The position numbers and the translations under genes are program-made. The notes below the pieces were generated by a model. The model was not told the origin of the DNA. It did not search any database and worked only from the letters and a program-made list of their open reading frames with translations. Below are positions 47,440 to 57,462 of a stretch of 64,000 nt of DNA, piece after piece (within the stretch, counting starts at the first letter, position 1; every line of letters starts with the position of its first letter). The stretch comes from Flavobacteriales bacterium (GTDB lineage: Bacteria; Bacteroidota; Bacteroidia; Flavobacteriales; Flavobacteriaceae), in the NCBI GenBank assembly GCA_027039975.1, contig JALWFE010000128.1:1-64000 (forward strand), in the 5' to 3' direction.

Positions 47440-47952
47440 ATGAAAGAAATTCGCATAAAAGAACATTTAGACCACAAAGATTTTTTGGAAACCGCTTTTC
47501 CCGATGTGGTCAAACCCGTTTATAAAAAACGCTTGTTTATCATCAATATGGCTTTTGGTTTGCTATTTATTGGTGCAACCGCTTATTTATTTTACAAAAG
47601 TATCAAAAACGGTATCGAATTTACCTCAATGCACTATTTTTATCTTTTTTTTGCCTTACTTTTCCCTTTTTTGGCCTTTTATCTCGTGCGTAAAGAAAAA
47701 AAATATTATTACGGATTGGTCGATAAAATCAATGCCGTCCATACGGAATATGTTTTTACGGATAACGCCGTAATTGTCAAAAACGAACAAGCTGAACTAC
47801 GATACCCTTACAACGAAATCAAAGAAGTGGACGATTTGCCCAAATGGTTGATTTTTATTTTTGAAAACGATGAAAGAATTGCCATTTACAAACCGAATGT
47901 TGCACCGGAAGATTTGAAAATTTTGATTGAAAGATTTAAGAATATTGATTGA
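47440..47952 (+). CDS. YcxB-like hypothetical membrane protein
   Basis: Two TM helices then 'EYVFTDNAVIVKNEQAELRYPYNEIKEVDDLPKWLIFIF'. Confidence 0.65.
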   Translation: MKEIRIKEHLDHKDFLETAFPDVVKPVYKKRLFIINMAFGLLFIGATAYLFYKSIKNGIEFTSMHYFYLFFALLFPFLAFYLVRKEKKYYYGLVDKINAVHTEYVFTDNAVIVKNEQAELRYPYNEIKEVDDLPKWLIFIFENDERIAIYKPNVAPEDLKILIERFKNID

Positions 47953-48150
47953 TTTTAAAATACTTTTTCTCAGTTCACCAGAGTTTACTAAGCAATAAAC
48001 GGAATCCTGTTAAATAAAGGAATGTCAGATGTGAAGACAAGTGTAGCGGTTCTAATTTGATGAAATGATGATTGAAACCGTTTCACGGTATTTTTGTAGT
48101 TCATTGAACCTTTTCCTTGCTACTCATTCCCTCACTCCTCTAAAAATTTA

Positions 48151-49038
48151 CTACTTGTTACTCGCAAATTGATACTTATAAGCCTGCAAGGTATTTTTCA
48201 GTAGCATAGCGATGGTCATTGGTCCGACACCGCCGGGAACCGGTGTTATAAAAGATGCTTTTTTACTAACGTTTTCAAAATCGGTGTCCCCAACCAATCT
48301 GTAACCGCGTTTAGTGTCCGGTGCTTCTATGCTGTTAATTCCCGCATCGATGACTACTACACCTTCCTTGACCATACCGGCGGTCAGGAAGTGTGCTTTA
48401 CCCAGTGCCGTAACTATGATGTCGGCTTGCAATGTCAATTCTTTGATGTTTTTTGTCCGGCTGTGTGCAACGGTTACCGTAGCGTTACCACCTTCGCGTT
48501 TTTGACTCATCAATATACTCAACGGTCGTCCGACAATCAAACTGCGTCCAATAATCAACGCATTTTTACCGGAAGTTTCTATATTGTAACGTTTAATTAG
48601 TTCGATAATACCGTAAGGTGTTGCCGGAAGAAAGCCGGGTAGCTGTGCCACCATCTTTCCCAAATTGACCGGATGAAAACCGTCCACATCTTTGGCAGGG
48701 TCGATAGCCATAATGATTTTTTGTGAATCGATATGCAACGGCAAAGGCAGTTGAACGATATAGCCGTCCACCGTATCGTCTCGGTTGAGCTTATCGACGG
48801 TTTTGAGTAGTTCAGATTCGCTGATGTTTTTGTCAAAATGCAATAGAGTAGAGTGGAAGCCGGCTTTTTTTGACAAGCGTTCTTTACTGCTGACATATGT
48901 CATACTTGCCGGGTCGTTGCCTACTAAAACCGCCACCAGATGCGGCGGACGTTTGCCTTGTTTTACAAGTTCCGCCACTTCGTTTTTAATTTCCTCGCGA
49001 ATGTCAGACGCTGTTTGTTTGCCGTCGATTAATACCAT
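48151..49038 (-). CDS. folD: Methylenetetrahydrofolate dehydrogenase/cyclohydrolase
   Basis: 'LVGNDPASMTYVSSKER', 'GYIVQLPLPLHID', 'PVPGGVGPMTIAMLLKNT'. Confidence 0.97.
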   Translation of the reverse strand: MVLIDGKQTASDIREEIKNEVAELVKQGKRPPHLVAVLVGNDPASMTYVSSKERLSKKAGFHSTLLHFDKNISESELLKTVDKLNRDDTVDGYIVQLPLPLHIDSQKIIMAIDPAKDVDGFHPVNLGKMVAQLPGFLPATPYGIIELIKRYNIETSGKNALIIGRSLIVGRPLSILMSQKREGGNATVTVAHSRTKNIKELTLQADIIVTALGKAHFLTAGMVKEGVVVIDAGINSIEAPDTKRGYRLVGDTDFENVSKKASFITPVPGGVGPMTIAMLLKNTLQAYKYQFASNK

Positions 49039-49157
49039 AGCTTAATGTTTATAATGTTGAATAAAAAGATTGTAAATCAATATTTTTTTCTGGATGAAAG
49101 CCGGTGTTTTTTGAAAAAAAAAAAGAGATTATTCCGGCATATTGAAGCAAAATTATG

Positions 49158-49179
49158 GTCGAGGGCGGGGAACCTCGAC
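49158..49179. repeat. GC-rich hairpin GTCGAGG-GCGGGGAA-CCTCGAC
   Basis: 7-bp perfect arms in AT-rich intergenic DNA between folD and ffh. Confidence 0.7.
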
Positions 49180-49268
49180 GAAATGAGGGAAACATTTGAA
49201 ATAACAATCGCATTTTTCTCTACAAACTTCGGTTATTGAACTTGTCGAAGTATTCACTTCATACTAAT

Positions 49269-50597
49269 TTACCGCATTCCCTTAAACATATTCATCATTG
49301 CCTTAGCTTTACCGCCTTGCATCATCTTCATCATTTTTGCCATTTGATTGAATTGTTTGATTAGTTGATTGACTTCCGCAACACTTTTACCGGAGCCACG
49401 GGCAATCCGTTTTTTACGGCTACCGTTGATGATAGACGGATTACGGCGTTCGGCAGGAGTCATTGAATATATAATGGCTTCTATTTCTTTAAAAGCATCG
49501 TTGTCTATATCGATACCTTTCATCATCTTACTCATACCGGGTATCATTCCCATCAAATCCTTGATATTTCCCATTTTTTTGATTTGCTGAATCTGTTTGA
49601 GAAAATCATCAAAACCGAATTGATTTTTGGCAATTTTCTTTTGAAGTTTCCGGGCTTCTTCTTCGTCGTATTGTTCTTGCGCTCGTTCTACCAACGAAAC
49701 GATATCACCCATACCCAAAATCCGGTCGGCCATCCGGTCGGGGTGGAACATATCGATATCGGTCATTTTTTCGCCTGTTCCTATAAATTTAATAGGTTTG
49801 TTGACAACGGATTTGATGGAAAGTGCCGCCCCACCGCGGGCATCACCGTCAAGCTTGGTCAAAACAACACCTTCAAAATCGAGCCGGTCGTTAAAAGCTT
49901 TGGCGGTATTGACGGCATCTTGTCCGGTCATAGCATCGACTACAAATAATGTTTCTTGCGGATTGACGGCTTTATGAATGGCCGCAATTTCGTTCATCAT
50001 CTCTTCATCGACCGCCAAACGCCCGGCCGTATCGATGATAACAACGTTTTTACCGTTTTGTTTGGCATATTCAATGGCATTTTTGGCTATTTCAACCGGA
50101 TTTTTATTGTCCGGTTCGGCATAAACTTCCACACCTATTTGCTCGCCAACCACTTTTAATTGGTCGATAGCCGCAGGACGGTAAACATCGGCAGCGACCA
50201 ATAAAGGTTGTTTGGTTTTCTTGGTTTTGAGCCAATTGGCTAATTTACCCGAAAAAGTCGTTTTACCCGAACCTTGTAAACCGGCCATCAATATGACTGT
50301 CGGATTACCGGATAAATTCATCCCGGCCGCTTGACCGCCCATCAGATCGGTCAGCTCGTCCTTGACGATTTTGACCATCAACTGCCCGGGTTTTAAGGCG
50401 GTCAATACGTTTTGTCCCAAAGCTTTTTCTTTGACGCGGTTGGTAAATTCCTTGGCTATTTTATAGTTTACGTCTGCATCGAGCAATGCGCGACGGACTT
50501 CTTTTAAAGTTTCGGCAACGTTTACTTCCGTAATACGCCCGTGCCCTTTTAATACGTGAAGGGCTTTGTCCAGCTTTGAAGTTAAATTATCAAACAT
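49269..50597 (-). CDS. ffh: Signal recognition particle protein
   Basis: 'LMAGLQGSGKTTFSGKLANWL', 'VIIDTAGRLAVDEEMMNE', Met-rich M domain ending 'MMKMMQGGKAKAMMNMFKGMR'. Confidence 0.97.
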   Translation of the reverse strand: MFDNLTSKLDKALHVLKGHGRITEVNVAETLKEVRRALLDADVNYKIAKEFTNRVKEKALGQNVLTALKPGQLMVKIVKDELTDLMGGQAAGMNLSGNPTVILMAGLQGSGKTTFSGKLANWLKTKKTKQPLLVAADVYRPAAIDQLKVVGEQIGVEVYAEPDNKNPVEIAKNAIEYAKQNGKNVVIIDTAGRLAVDEEMMNEIAAIHKAVNPQETLFVVDAMTGQDAVNTAKAFNDRLDFEGVVLTKLDGDARGGAALSIKSVVNKPIKFIGTGEKMTDIDMFHPDRMADRILGMGDIVSLVERAQEQYDEEEARKLQKKIAKNQFGFDDFLKQIQQIKKMGNIKDLMGMIPGMSKMMKGIDIDNDAFKEIEAIIYSMTPAERRNPSIINGSRKKRIARGSGKSVAEVNQLIKQFNQMAKMMKMMQGGKAKAMMNMFKGMR

Positions 50598-50649
50598 AAT
50601 TTCCGGTTTTTTTATAACTTTTGCAAATATACGATTTTTACCGGGGAAT

Positions 50650-50717
50650 TGTTGGATTGATAACTGATGAATTGATGAGTTGATAAATTGATAAATTGAT
50701 GAGTGAGAGATTGATGG
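50650..50717. repeat. Drifting tandem words TTGATAAA/TTGATGAG
   Basis: ttggattgataactgatgaattgatgagttgataaattgataaattgatgagtgagagattgatgggg. Confidence 0.75.
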
Positions 50718-50909
50718 GGTAAAGACAAGAGGTGTAAATTATTGATTAGTCTCGGTGAAAAACCGAATTGTATCGAAGTAATCGGGTTTAAAACAGAGAT
50801 TTTTAGTTTTTATAGATTGTTTTGAGGATACTAAAAAATATTTTGGATTTTTGAGAAAAAAATACTAACTTTACTGCGTCATGTAATTTTGTTTAATAAA
50901 ATATAAAAT

Positions 50910-51782
50910 ATGAATTTAAAAGCGTATATAATTCTATTTTTGTTTTTGTTGTGGGGAAGTGGTAGCACGTATTGGTATGTTTGCAAAATAAAAGGTTTTT
51001 GTCAGCAACAAACATCGCAAACCAATCTAGTCAATAATTCCGTAGAAGAAAAACAAAAGAAAAAAGAAAGCTTTGTTCCGGTAAAGAAAATGGCACATGC
51101 CATCATTTATTTTTTACGTGATAAGGTTGAACCGGTAATAGATGATACACTTCAATGGCAGGCAGAAGTAAAATCTATCAAACAATTGCAAGCCGAAGGA
51201 AAAAAATTGCATATTGAAGCCCCTTTTTATGCCGGTGAAAATAATAAGAGTGCTTATGACAATTTGGGTATTGCCCGTGCCAATGCGCTTAAAAAACTTT
51301 TGTCGGAATCTATCGATACGGTATTGATAGTCCCGCAAGCCAAACAAGTAGGAGATACCACAGCGCTTGCCCCCGAATACATAGAATATGATAAAAGTTG
51401 GTTTAAATGGATGACAGACAATGATTTTGTGCAAGAAAAGGATGAAAAAACTTTGATACATTTTCCTTATAATTCTACAAAAGCCATCAAAAACGAAGCG
51501 ATTTTATCATATTTGGATGAAGTGGTTAAAAACATGAAAGAGCATCCCGGTTGGAAATTGCAGATAACCGGTCATACCGATGATAGCGGGAGTGCCTCTT
51601 TTAACAAAATTTTAGGAATGAAACGCGCCAAACGTCTTAAAGATTGGCTGGTGAAAAAGGGTGTTGATCCCGACAGGATTATTGTAAAATCGGAAGGTGA
51701 AGCAAAACCTATTGCCGGTAATGATACGGAAGAAGGACGTCAAAAAAATCGTAGAGTTGAAATCAGTTACATCAAAAAATAA
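50910..51782 (+). CDS. OmpA family protein with N-terminal membrane anchor
   Basis: 'WKLQITGHTDDSGSASFNKILGMKRAKRLKDWLVKKGVDPDRIIVKSEGEAKPIAGNDTEEGRQKNRRVEI'. Confidence 0.9.
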   Translation: MNLKAYIILFLFLLWGSGSTYWYVCKIKGFCQQQTSQTNLVNNSVEEKQKKKESFVPVKKMAHAIIYFLRDKVEPVIDDTLQWQAEVKSIKQLQAEGKKLHIEAPFYAGENNKSAYDNLGIARANALKKLLSESIDTVLIVPQAKQVGDTTALAPEYIEYDKSWFKWMTDNDFVQEKDEKTLIHFPYNSTKAIKNEAILSYLDEVVKNMKEHPGWKLQITGHTDDSGSASFNKILGMKRAKRLKDWLVKKGVDPDRIIVKSEGEAKPIAGNDTEEGRQKNRRVEISYIKK

Positions 51783-51788
51783 AAAGTT

Positions 51789-52352
51789 ATGCAAATATTA
51801 GTCAGCGGTTTATTCAGTACATCGGAATCTTACGGTAAGTCCGATGCTATTTTTGAAATTGTCTTAATGCTATTGGTTGCCTTTATTTTGGGCTATTTGT
51901 TACGTTATTTTATTGGGAAACCTAAAAGACAAGAACCGGATAATTGTGATGATTGGGCTCACAAATATGATTTATTGCTCAACCAGTTGGACATTAAAAA
52001 AACGGAACAAAAAAAATTACAAGATGAGCTAAATGCTTGCAAACAAAATAAAAAAGATTTGCAATTGGCTTTTACTTCTCAAGAAAAGGAATCAGTAAAA
52101 AAAGACGATTTAAAAATTATAGAAGGTATCGGTCCTAAAATAGAACAATTATTGTATGAGGCGGAAATTTATACTTGGGAGGATTTGGCCAATACCGAAG
52201 TCGGTTTTATTAAAACCATTCTGGAAAAAGCAGGACCTAACTACAAAGTCCACGACCCTGAGAGCTGGCCGTTTCAAGCAAAAATGGCCGTCGATAACAA
52301 GTGGGACGAGCTTAAAAAATGGCAGGACGAACATAAAGGCGGAAAATTTTAA
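51789..52352 (+). CDS. Membrane-anchored helix-hairpin-helix domain protein
   Basis: TM segment, coiled coil, then 'DDLKIIEGIGPKIEQLLYEAEIYTWEDLANTEVGFIKTILEKAG'. Confidence 0.75.
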   Translation: MQILVSGLFSTSESYGKSDAIFEIVLMLLVAFILGYLLRYFIGKPKRQEPDNCDDWAHKYDLLLNQLDIKKTEQKKLQDELNACKQNKKDLQLAFTSQEKESVKKDDLKIIEGIGPKIEQLLYEAEIYTWEDLANTEVGFIKTILEKAGPNYKVHDPESWPFQAKMAVDNKWDELKKWQDEHKGGKF

Positions 52353-52443
52353 TTAAGCGGTATTAAATAACATTTCAATAATTTTTTAAACAAGCTTCAT
52401 TTTGCAAAGCCGGAAATAAATGTAACTTTGTGGCATTTATCGG

Positions 52444-53811
52444 GTGAAGATGTTACGACAATACACCAAAGAATTCCGGCAAAATTTCAAAATAGCCGTG
52501 CCCGTGATGTTAGGTTATTTAGGGCATGTTTTTGTCGGTTTGATGGATAATGTTTTTGTCGGACAATTGGATCCGCTCAACTTGGCAGCGGTTTCTCTGG
52601 CTAATTCTTCCATTTTTTTTATTATGTCTTTCGGTATCGGATTTTCGTATGCCATAACACCTTTGGTATCCGAAGCTGTTGGTGGTGATAAACATTCACG
52701 GCTTAAAAAAGTTTTGTACAATGGGATTTTGTTGAATTTGATATTGGGAATTTTAATGGTGATATTGAGTTTCGGCATTCCTAAGGTTTTGTATATGGCG
52801 AACCAGCCGCCCGAAGTTATAGAATTGGCAATACCTTATATACGTATAGTCGGGATTTCGTTATTGTTTGTGATGATTTTTCAAGCTTTAAAACAATTTT
52901 CCGACGGTATGTCTTTGACAACCTATCCGATGATTGCCGGATTGATTGCCAATGTTCTCAATATTATTTTGAGTTATGCTATGGTTTTCGGTAAATTGGG
53001 ATTGCCGGCAATGGGTATTTATGGAGCCGCTTACGGCACTTTAATAGCCAGATTTTTAAGTTTTTTTGCGTTGTGGTATTTTTTAAAATACTTGTCCGCA
53101 ACAAAAGAATATTTGAGAAATTTAAATTGGCTGCTTAAATCAAAGCCTATTATCAATAAAATATTGTATTTGGGTATTCCTTCGGGATTTCAAGGGATTT
53201 TCGAGATGGGTATTTTTTCGGCAGGCGTTTGGCTTGCCGGCACTTTGGGAGCTATTCACCAGGCGGCTAACCAAATTGCTTTACAAACGGCGTCAATAAC
53301 ATATATGGTTTTTGTAGGATTTGGTATTGCCGCTACCGTAAGAGTTGGCAATCAGAAAGGACGTCATGATTTTAAAGAAATGAAACGCATTGCGACATCC
53401 GTATTTTTACAGACATTTTTGTTTGAATTGATTTTTACAATAGCAATAATTGTTTTCAAACACCAAATACCATACATTTATTTAAATAAGGAATATGCCT
53501 CCCCCGAAAAAATAGCCGAGGCACAATCCATATATGATTTGGCAGTCCGGTTGTTGATAATTGTCGGTATTTTTCAGATTTCCGATGGTTTTCAAGTGGT
53601 TTTTCAAGGTGCATTACGCGGTTTGCAAGACGTGATTTATCCATTTTTTATCACATTGTTTTCTTATTGGTTGGTAGGTTTTACGGTGAGTTTTTATTTG
53701 AGTAATATTTACGGTGTAACCGGTATTTGGTTAGGTCTGCTTACCGGTTTGACCACAGCCGCCGTTTTATTGTTTTTCCGGTTCAGATATTTGGCAAAGA
53801 AATTGGTTTGA
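52444..53811 (+). CDS. MATE family efflux transporter
   Basis: 12-TM layout; 'PVMLGYLGHVFVGLMDNVFVGQLDPLNLAAVSLANSSIFFIMSFGIGFSYAITPLVSEAVG'. Confidence 0.95.
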   Translation: MKMLRQYTKEFRQNFKIAVPVMLGYLGHVFVGLMDNVFVGQLDPLNLAAVSLANSSIFFIMSFGIGFSYAITPLVSEAVGGDKHSRLKKVLYNGILLNLILGILMVILSFGIPKVLYMANQPPEVIELAIPYIRIVGISLLFVMIFQALKQFSDGMSLTTYPMIAGLIANVLNIILSYAMVFGKLGLPAMGIYGAAYGTLIARFLSFFALWYFLKYLSATKEYLRNLNWLLKSKPIINKILYLGIPSGFQGIFEMGIFSAGVWLAGTLGAIHQAANQIALQTASITYMVFVGFGIAATVRVGNQKGRHDFKEMKRIATSVFLQTFLFELIFTIAIIVFKHQIPYIYLNKEYASPEKIAEAQSIYDLAVRLLIIVGIFQISDGFQVVFQGALRGLQDVIYPFFITLFSYWLVGFTVSFYLSNIYGVTGIWLGLLTGLTTAAVLLFFRFRYLAKKLV

Positions 53812-54140
53812 TTATTTAAATTTCATTTTTTACTAGATAGTTGCGTTTTAATGTTCTTTGGCATTTATTGTTTTATCTACCAAAATATCGCTATGGGGTT
53901 CAATCAAATCGAAAACGGAGCAAAGCGACGTCCCATTCCGGAAGGAGCAGGATAACAAATCAAAAATCTGTCCTTCGACTAGCTCAGAAACCTTACTTCG
54001 ACAAGCTCAGGGACCTTATCTGAAATAAAAAATTCCTTGTCCTGATTTTTGTTGATTTTTCAACCTATTTCAGGACACGTCAACCCGATTTTTTGTTTAT
54101 TTTTGTATTCAAAAAAAAATTAAACTAACAAAAGGCAATT

Positions 54141-54698
54141 ATGAAAAAAACAGCCCTGATATTCAGCTTTATTCTTTTGTTGACCGCTTGTAAAAACGAA
54201 AAAAAAGAATCTGCAAAAGAACCGGAAAAGCCTAAAAAGGAAAGTGTTGAACGTAAAGCGGACCACAGCAAAACCGAATTTATATTGTTTCAAAGCGATT
54301 ACGACCCGCAAATCACTTATCAAAAACTCAAAGGTTACCTCGAAGAACAAGGTATGTATTACCCGCGCCTTGTGGACCACGAGACAGCAGCCAAAAATGC
54401 AGGAATGGAATTGAATACCGTTTATTTGATGATATTCGGTAATCCGAAAATGACCACTATGCTAATGCAAGAAAATCCCGAAGTAGGGATTGAATTGCCT
54501 CACAAAGCATTAATTTATAAAGATGACGAAGGGCGCACATGGGTATTGTATAAAAAATTGGATTATCTCAAAGATTTGTATTTTATCAAAGACCCTAACG
54601 AGGTGATTGAAAAAATGAACAAACTGCAAGAAGGCTTTAAACAAGCTGTTATCAATCCTATAAAAACAACCCAAATTAAAGAAGAAACACTTAAATAA
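54141..54698 (+). CDS. DUF302 domain-containing lipoprotein
   Basis: Lipobox 'LLLTACKNE'; 'MELNTVYLMIFGNPKMTTMLMQENPEVGIELPHKALIYKDDEGRTWVLYKKLDYL'. Confidence 0.85.
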   Translation: MKKTALIFSFILLLTACKNEKKESAKEPEKPKKESVERKADHSKTEFILFQSDYDPQITYQKLKGYLEEQGMYYPRLVDHETAAKNAGMELNTVYLMIFGNPKMTTMLMQENPEVGIELPHKALIYKDDEGRTWVLYKKLDYLKDLYFIKDPNEVIEKMNKLQEGFKQAVINPIKTTQIKEETLK

Positions 54699-55129
54699 TG
54701 AAACTGAAAAAATTTTTAAAAAAACAAGGTTATTACACGATATTCTTAACGACATTACCATCCGGACACCATTTGTTGAGTGCCAAATTAAATGGTAAGC
54801 AGGGCAATTTTATCCTGGATACCGGTGCTTCAACCACTTGTATCGACCAAGCCAAGGTTACTTACTTTAAAATAAAATCCAAAGATACAGACCATAAAGC
54901 AACCGGTGCGGGGCGTAATGATATCGATATCAGATTTTCTAAAAAAAACAAATTAAAAATAGGCGATTGGAAAATAAAAAAAATACCGCTGGTGGTTATG
55001 GATTTGGGGCATATCAATGAAGTATTAACCGCATTTGATGTGAAAATAGACGGGATTATAGGAGCCGATGTATTACACAAAGGCAAAGGAATTATCCAAT
55101 ATGAAAAAGAATTGTTATTTTTGAAATGA
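54698..55129 (+). CDS. Retropepsin-like (clan AA) aspartic protease
   Basis: 'LPSGHHLLSAKLNGKQGNFILDTGASTTCIDQAKV' and 'FDVKIDGIIGADVLHKGKGIIQYEKELLFLK'. Confidence 0.88.
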   Translation: MKLKKFLKKQGYYTIFLTTLPSGHHLLSAKLNGKQGNFILDTGASTTCIDQAKVTYFKIKSKDTDHKATGAGRNDIDIRFSKKNKLKIGDWKIKKIPLVVMDLGHINEVLTAFDVKIDGIIGADVLHKGKGIIQYEKELLFLK

Positions 55130-55368
55130 TGATATGGTTAAAATGGTTATTTGGTTATTTGGTTATTTGATGATTTGGTTATTTGTTGTCGGATGTACGA
55201 TGACCGATGTCCGTTGTCCGATGTATTTTTCATTTCAGATTTCAGATTTTTTTTGGTTACCGAGTGATTTTGTGACGTTAGGAACAAAATTGTACCGAGG
55301 TACAGATTTTCAAACGTTGCGGTGCAATGTCTCTACAAACTTTCAACTTTTAACTTTTAACTATAACC

Positions 55369-56412
55369 ATGCTACAAGATAAAAATCCACATCGAACAGA
55401 CATCGGCAAATTGGGAGAATTCGGCTTAATCGAGACCCTCACCAAAGATATTGAAATAAAAAATCCAAGTACGATAAAAGGTGTTGGTGACGATGCCGCC
55501 GTATTGGAATTTAAAGATATGGAAACCTTGGTTTCTACCGATTTATTGGTTGAAGGCGTTCATTTTGATTTGGCTTATTTTCCGCTCAAACACTTAGGGT
55601 ACAAAGCCGCAATCGTCAACTTTTCCGACATCTATGCCATGAATGGCACACCGACACAACTCTTAGTGGCATTAGCCCTATCCAATCGTTTTCCTTTAGA
55701 AGCCATTGAAGAAATTTATGAAGGGATTAAACTCGCTTGCCGTATTTACAATGTCGATCTGGTTGGCGGTGATACCACGTCGTCCCGATCCGGTTTGATC
55801 CTGAACCCGACAATTGTAGGCGCGGTTGAGAAAGAAAAAATCACTTATCGTTCCGGAGCCGAACCAAACGATTTGATTGTTGTCACCGGTGATTTGGGCG
55901 CTGCTTACATGGGCTTGTTGGTCTTGCAACGCGAAAACGAAACCTTTAAAGCCAACCCGCAACATCAACCCGACCTTTCGCCTTATGCCTATGTTGTTGA
56001 ACGGCAACTTAAACCGGAAGCCCGCAAAGAAATTCCGCCTTTGTTAAAGGAATTGGATATTCAACCAACGGCTATGATCGATATTTCCGATGGTTTGTCA
56101 TCCGAAATTTTGCATATCACCAAACAATCCGGTGTAGGCGCCCGTATTTATGCCGAAAAAATTCCCATTGACCCGCAAACGGTTTTAACCGCCGATGAAT
56201 TTCATATCAGCGAATTGACAGCCGCCCTAAACGGTGGCGAAGATTACGAACTGTTGATGACCATCAGTCAAAAAGATTATGAAAAAATTCAACACCGGAA
56301 AGAATTTGCCGTCATTGGACATATCACGGAAGATAAAGGCGCTTATTTGATCACACAAGACAATCAAAAAATAGAACTGAAAGCACAAGGCTGGAATGCC
56401 CTCAAAAAGTAA
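55369..56412 (+). CDS. thiL: Thiamine-phosphate kinase
   Basis: 'TIKGVGDDAAVLEFKDMETLVSTDLLVEGVHFDL', 'LVGGDTTSSRSGLILNPTIVG', 'ISDGLSSEILHI'. Confidence 0.95.
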   Translation: MLQDKNPHRTDIGKLGEFGLIETLTKDIEIKNPSTIKGVGDDAAVLEFKDMETLVSTDLLVEGVHFDLAYFPLKHLGYKAAIVNFSDIYAMNGTPTQLLVALALSNRFPLEAIEEIYEGIKLACRIYNVDLVGGDTTSSRSGLILNPTIVGAVEKEKITYRSGAEPNDLIVVTGDLGAAYMGLLVLQRENETFKANPQHQPDLSPYAYVVERQLKPEARKEIPPLLKELDIQPTAMIDISDGLSSEILHITKQSGVGARIYAEKIPIDPQTVLTADEFHISELTAALNGGEDYELLMTISQKDYEKIQHRKEFAVIGHITEDKGAYLITQDNQKIELKAQGWNALKK

Positions 56413-56474
56413 TTTGTTATTTTGTTATCTTTGTTGCTTAATAGCCATATTCCGGTTTTCAATATAAAAATTAA

Positions 56475-57449
56475 ATGAAGATTGTCGAAAAAATAAAAGC
56501 TCCAATTGTCGAAGAGATGGAAATTTTTGAAAAAAAATTCCGTCAATCGATGAAAACACAAGTCGTTTTACTCAACCGGATTACGGCTTTTATCGTCTCG
56601 CGTAAAGGCAAACAAATGCGTCCCATGTTTATTTTTCTAACGGCTAAGATGCTCAACGGACAAGTAACCGACCGGACCTACCGCGGTGCCAGTGTCGTGG
56701 AATTGATACATACAGCCACTTTGGTTCATGACGACGTAGTGGATGAAAGTGATTACCGGCGCGGCTTTTTCTCTATCAATGCTTTATGGAAAAATAAAAT
56801 TGCCGTTTTAGTCGGTGATTTTCTCTTGTCACGAGGGTTGTTACTTTCCATTGACAATGGCGATTTCGATTTGTTGCGAATTATTTCGGTTGCCGTCAAA
56901 GAAATGAGTGAAGGCGAATTGTTACAGATAGAAAAAGCCCGTAAACTCGATATTACCGAAGCGGTTTATTACGAAATTATCCGTCAAAAAACCGCTACCT
57001 TGATCGCCGCTTGCACAGCCATGGGCGCCGCATCGGTAGGTAGTGACGAACAAACCGTTAAAGATTTACACCGCTTTGGCGAACTAACCGGTATGGCTTT
57101 CCAGATTAAAGATGATTTATTCGATTATACAGCCGGTGGTATCGGCAAACCGGTTGGTATCGACATCAAAGAACAAAAAATGACCTTACCTTTGATCTAC
57201 ACTCTCAATACCGTTGATGCCAAGACCAAAAAACGGCTCATCAACATTGTCAAAAAGCATCATAAAAATAAGAAAAAAGTCAAAGAATTGATTGCCTTTG
57301 TCAAATCACACGGCGGCTTGGAATATGCTGTCAATAAAATGAAAGAATTCCAACAGCAAGCCCTTCAAATTTTAGAAAAATATCCGGATAACGAAGCCAA
57401 AGAGAGTTTGAAATTGATGTTGAATTACGTTATTGAGCGGAAGAAATAA
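56475..57449 (+). CDS. Polyprenyl synthetase family protein
   Basis: 'GKQMRPMFIFLTAKM', 'VELIHTATLVHDDVVDES', 'AFQIKDDLFDYTA'. Confidence 0.95.
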   Translation: MKIVEKIKAPIVEEMEIFEKKFRQSMKTQVVLLNRITAFIVSRKGKQMRPMFIFLTAKMLNGQVTDRTYRGASVVELIHTATLVHDDVVDESDYRRGFFSINALWKNKIAVLVGDFLLSRGLLLSIDNGDFDLLRIISVAVKEMSEGELLQIEKARKLDITEAVYYEIIRQKTATLIAACTAMGAASVGSDEQTVKDLHRFGELTGMAFQIKDDLFDYTAGGIGKPVGIDIKEQKMTLPLIYTLNTVDAKTKKRLINIVKKHHKNKKKVKELIAFVKSHGGLEYAVNKMKEFQQQALQILEKYPDNEAKESLKLMLNYVIERKK

Positions 57450-57462
57450 AAATTTATCCTGT

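Noticed and set aside
53841-54023. 60-aa ORF between MATE and DUF302 genes
   Set aside because: Covers dispersed repeats (CTTCGACAAGCTCAG copies); no independent coding evidence.
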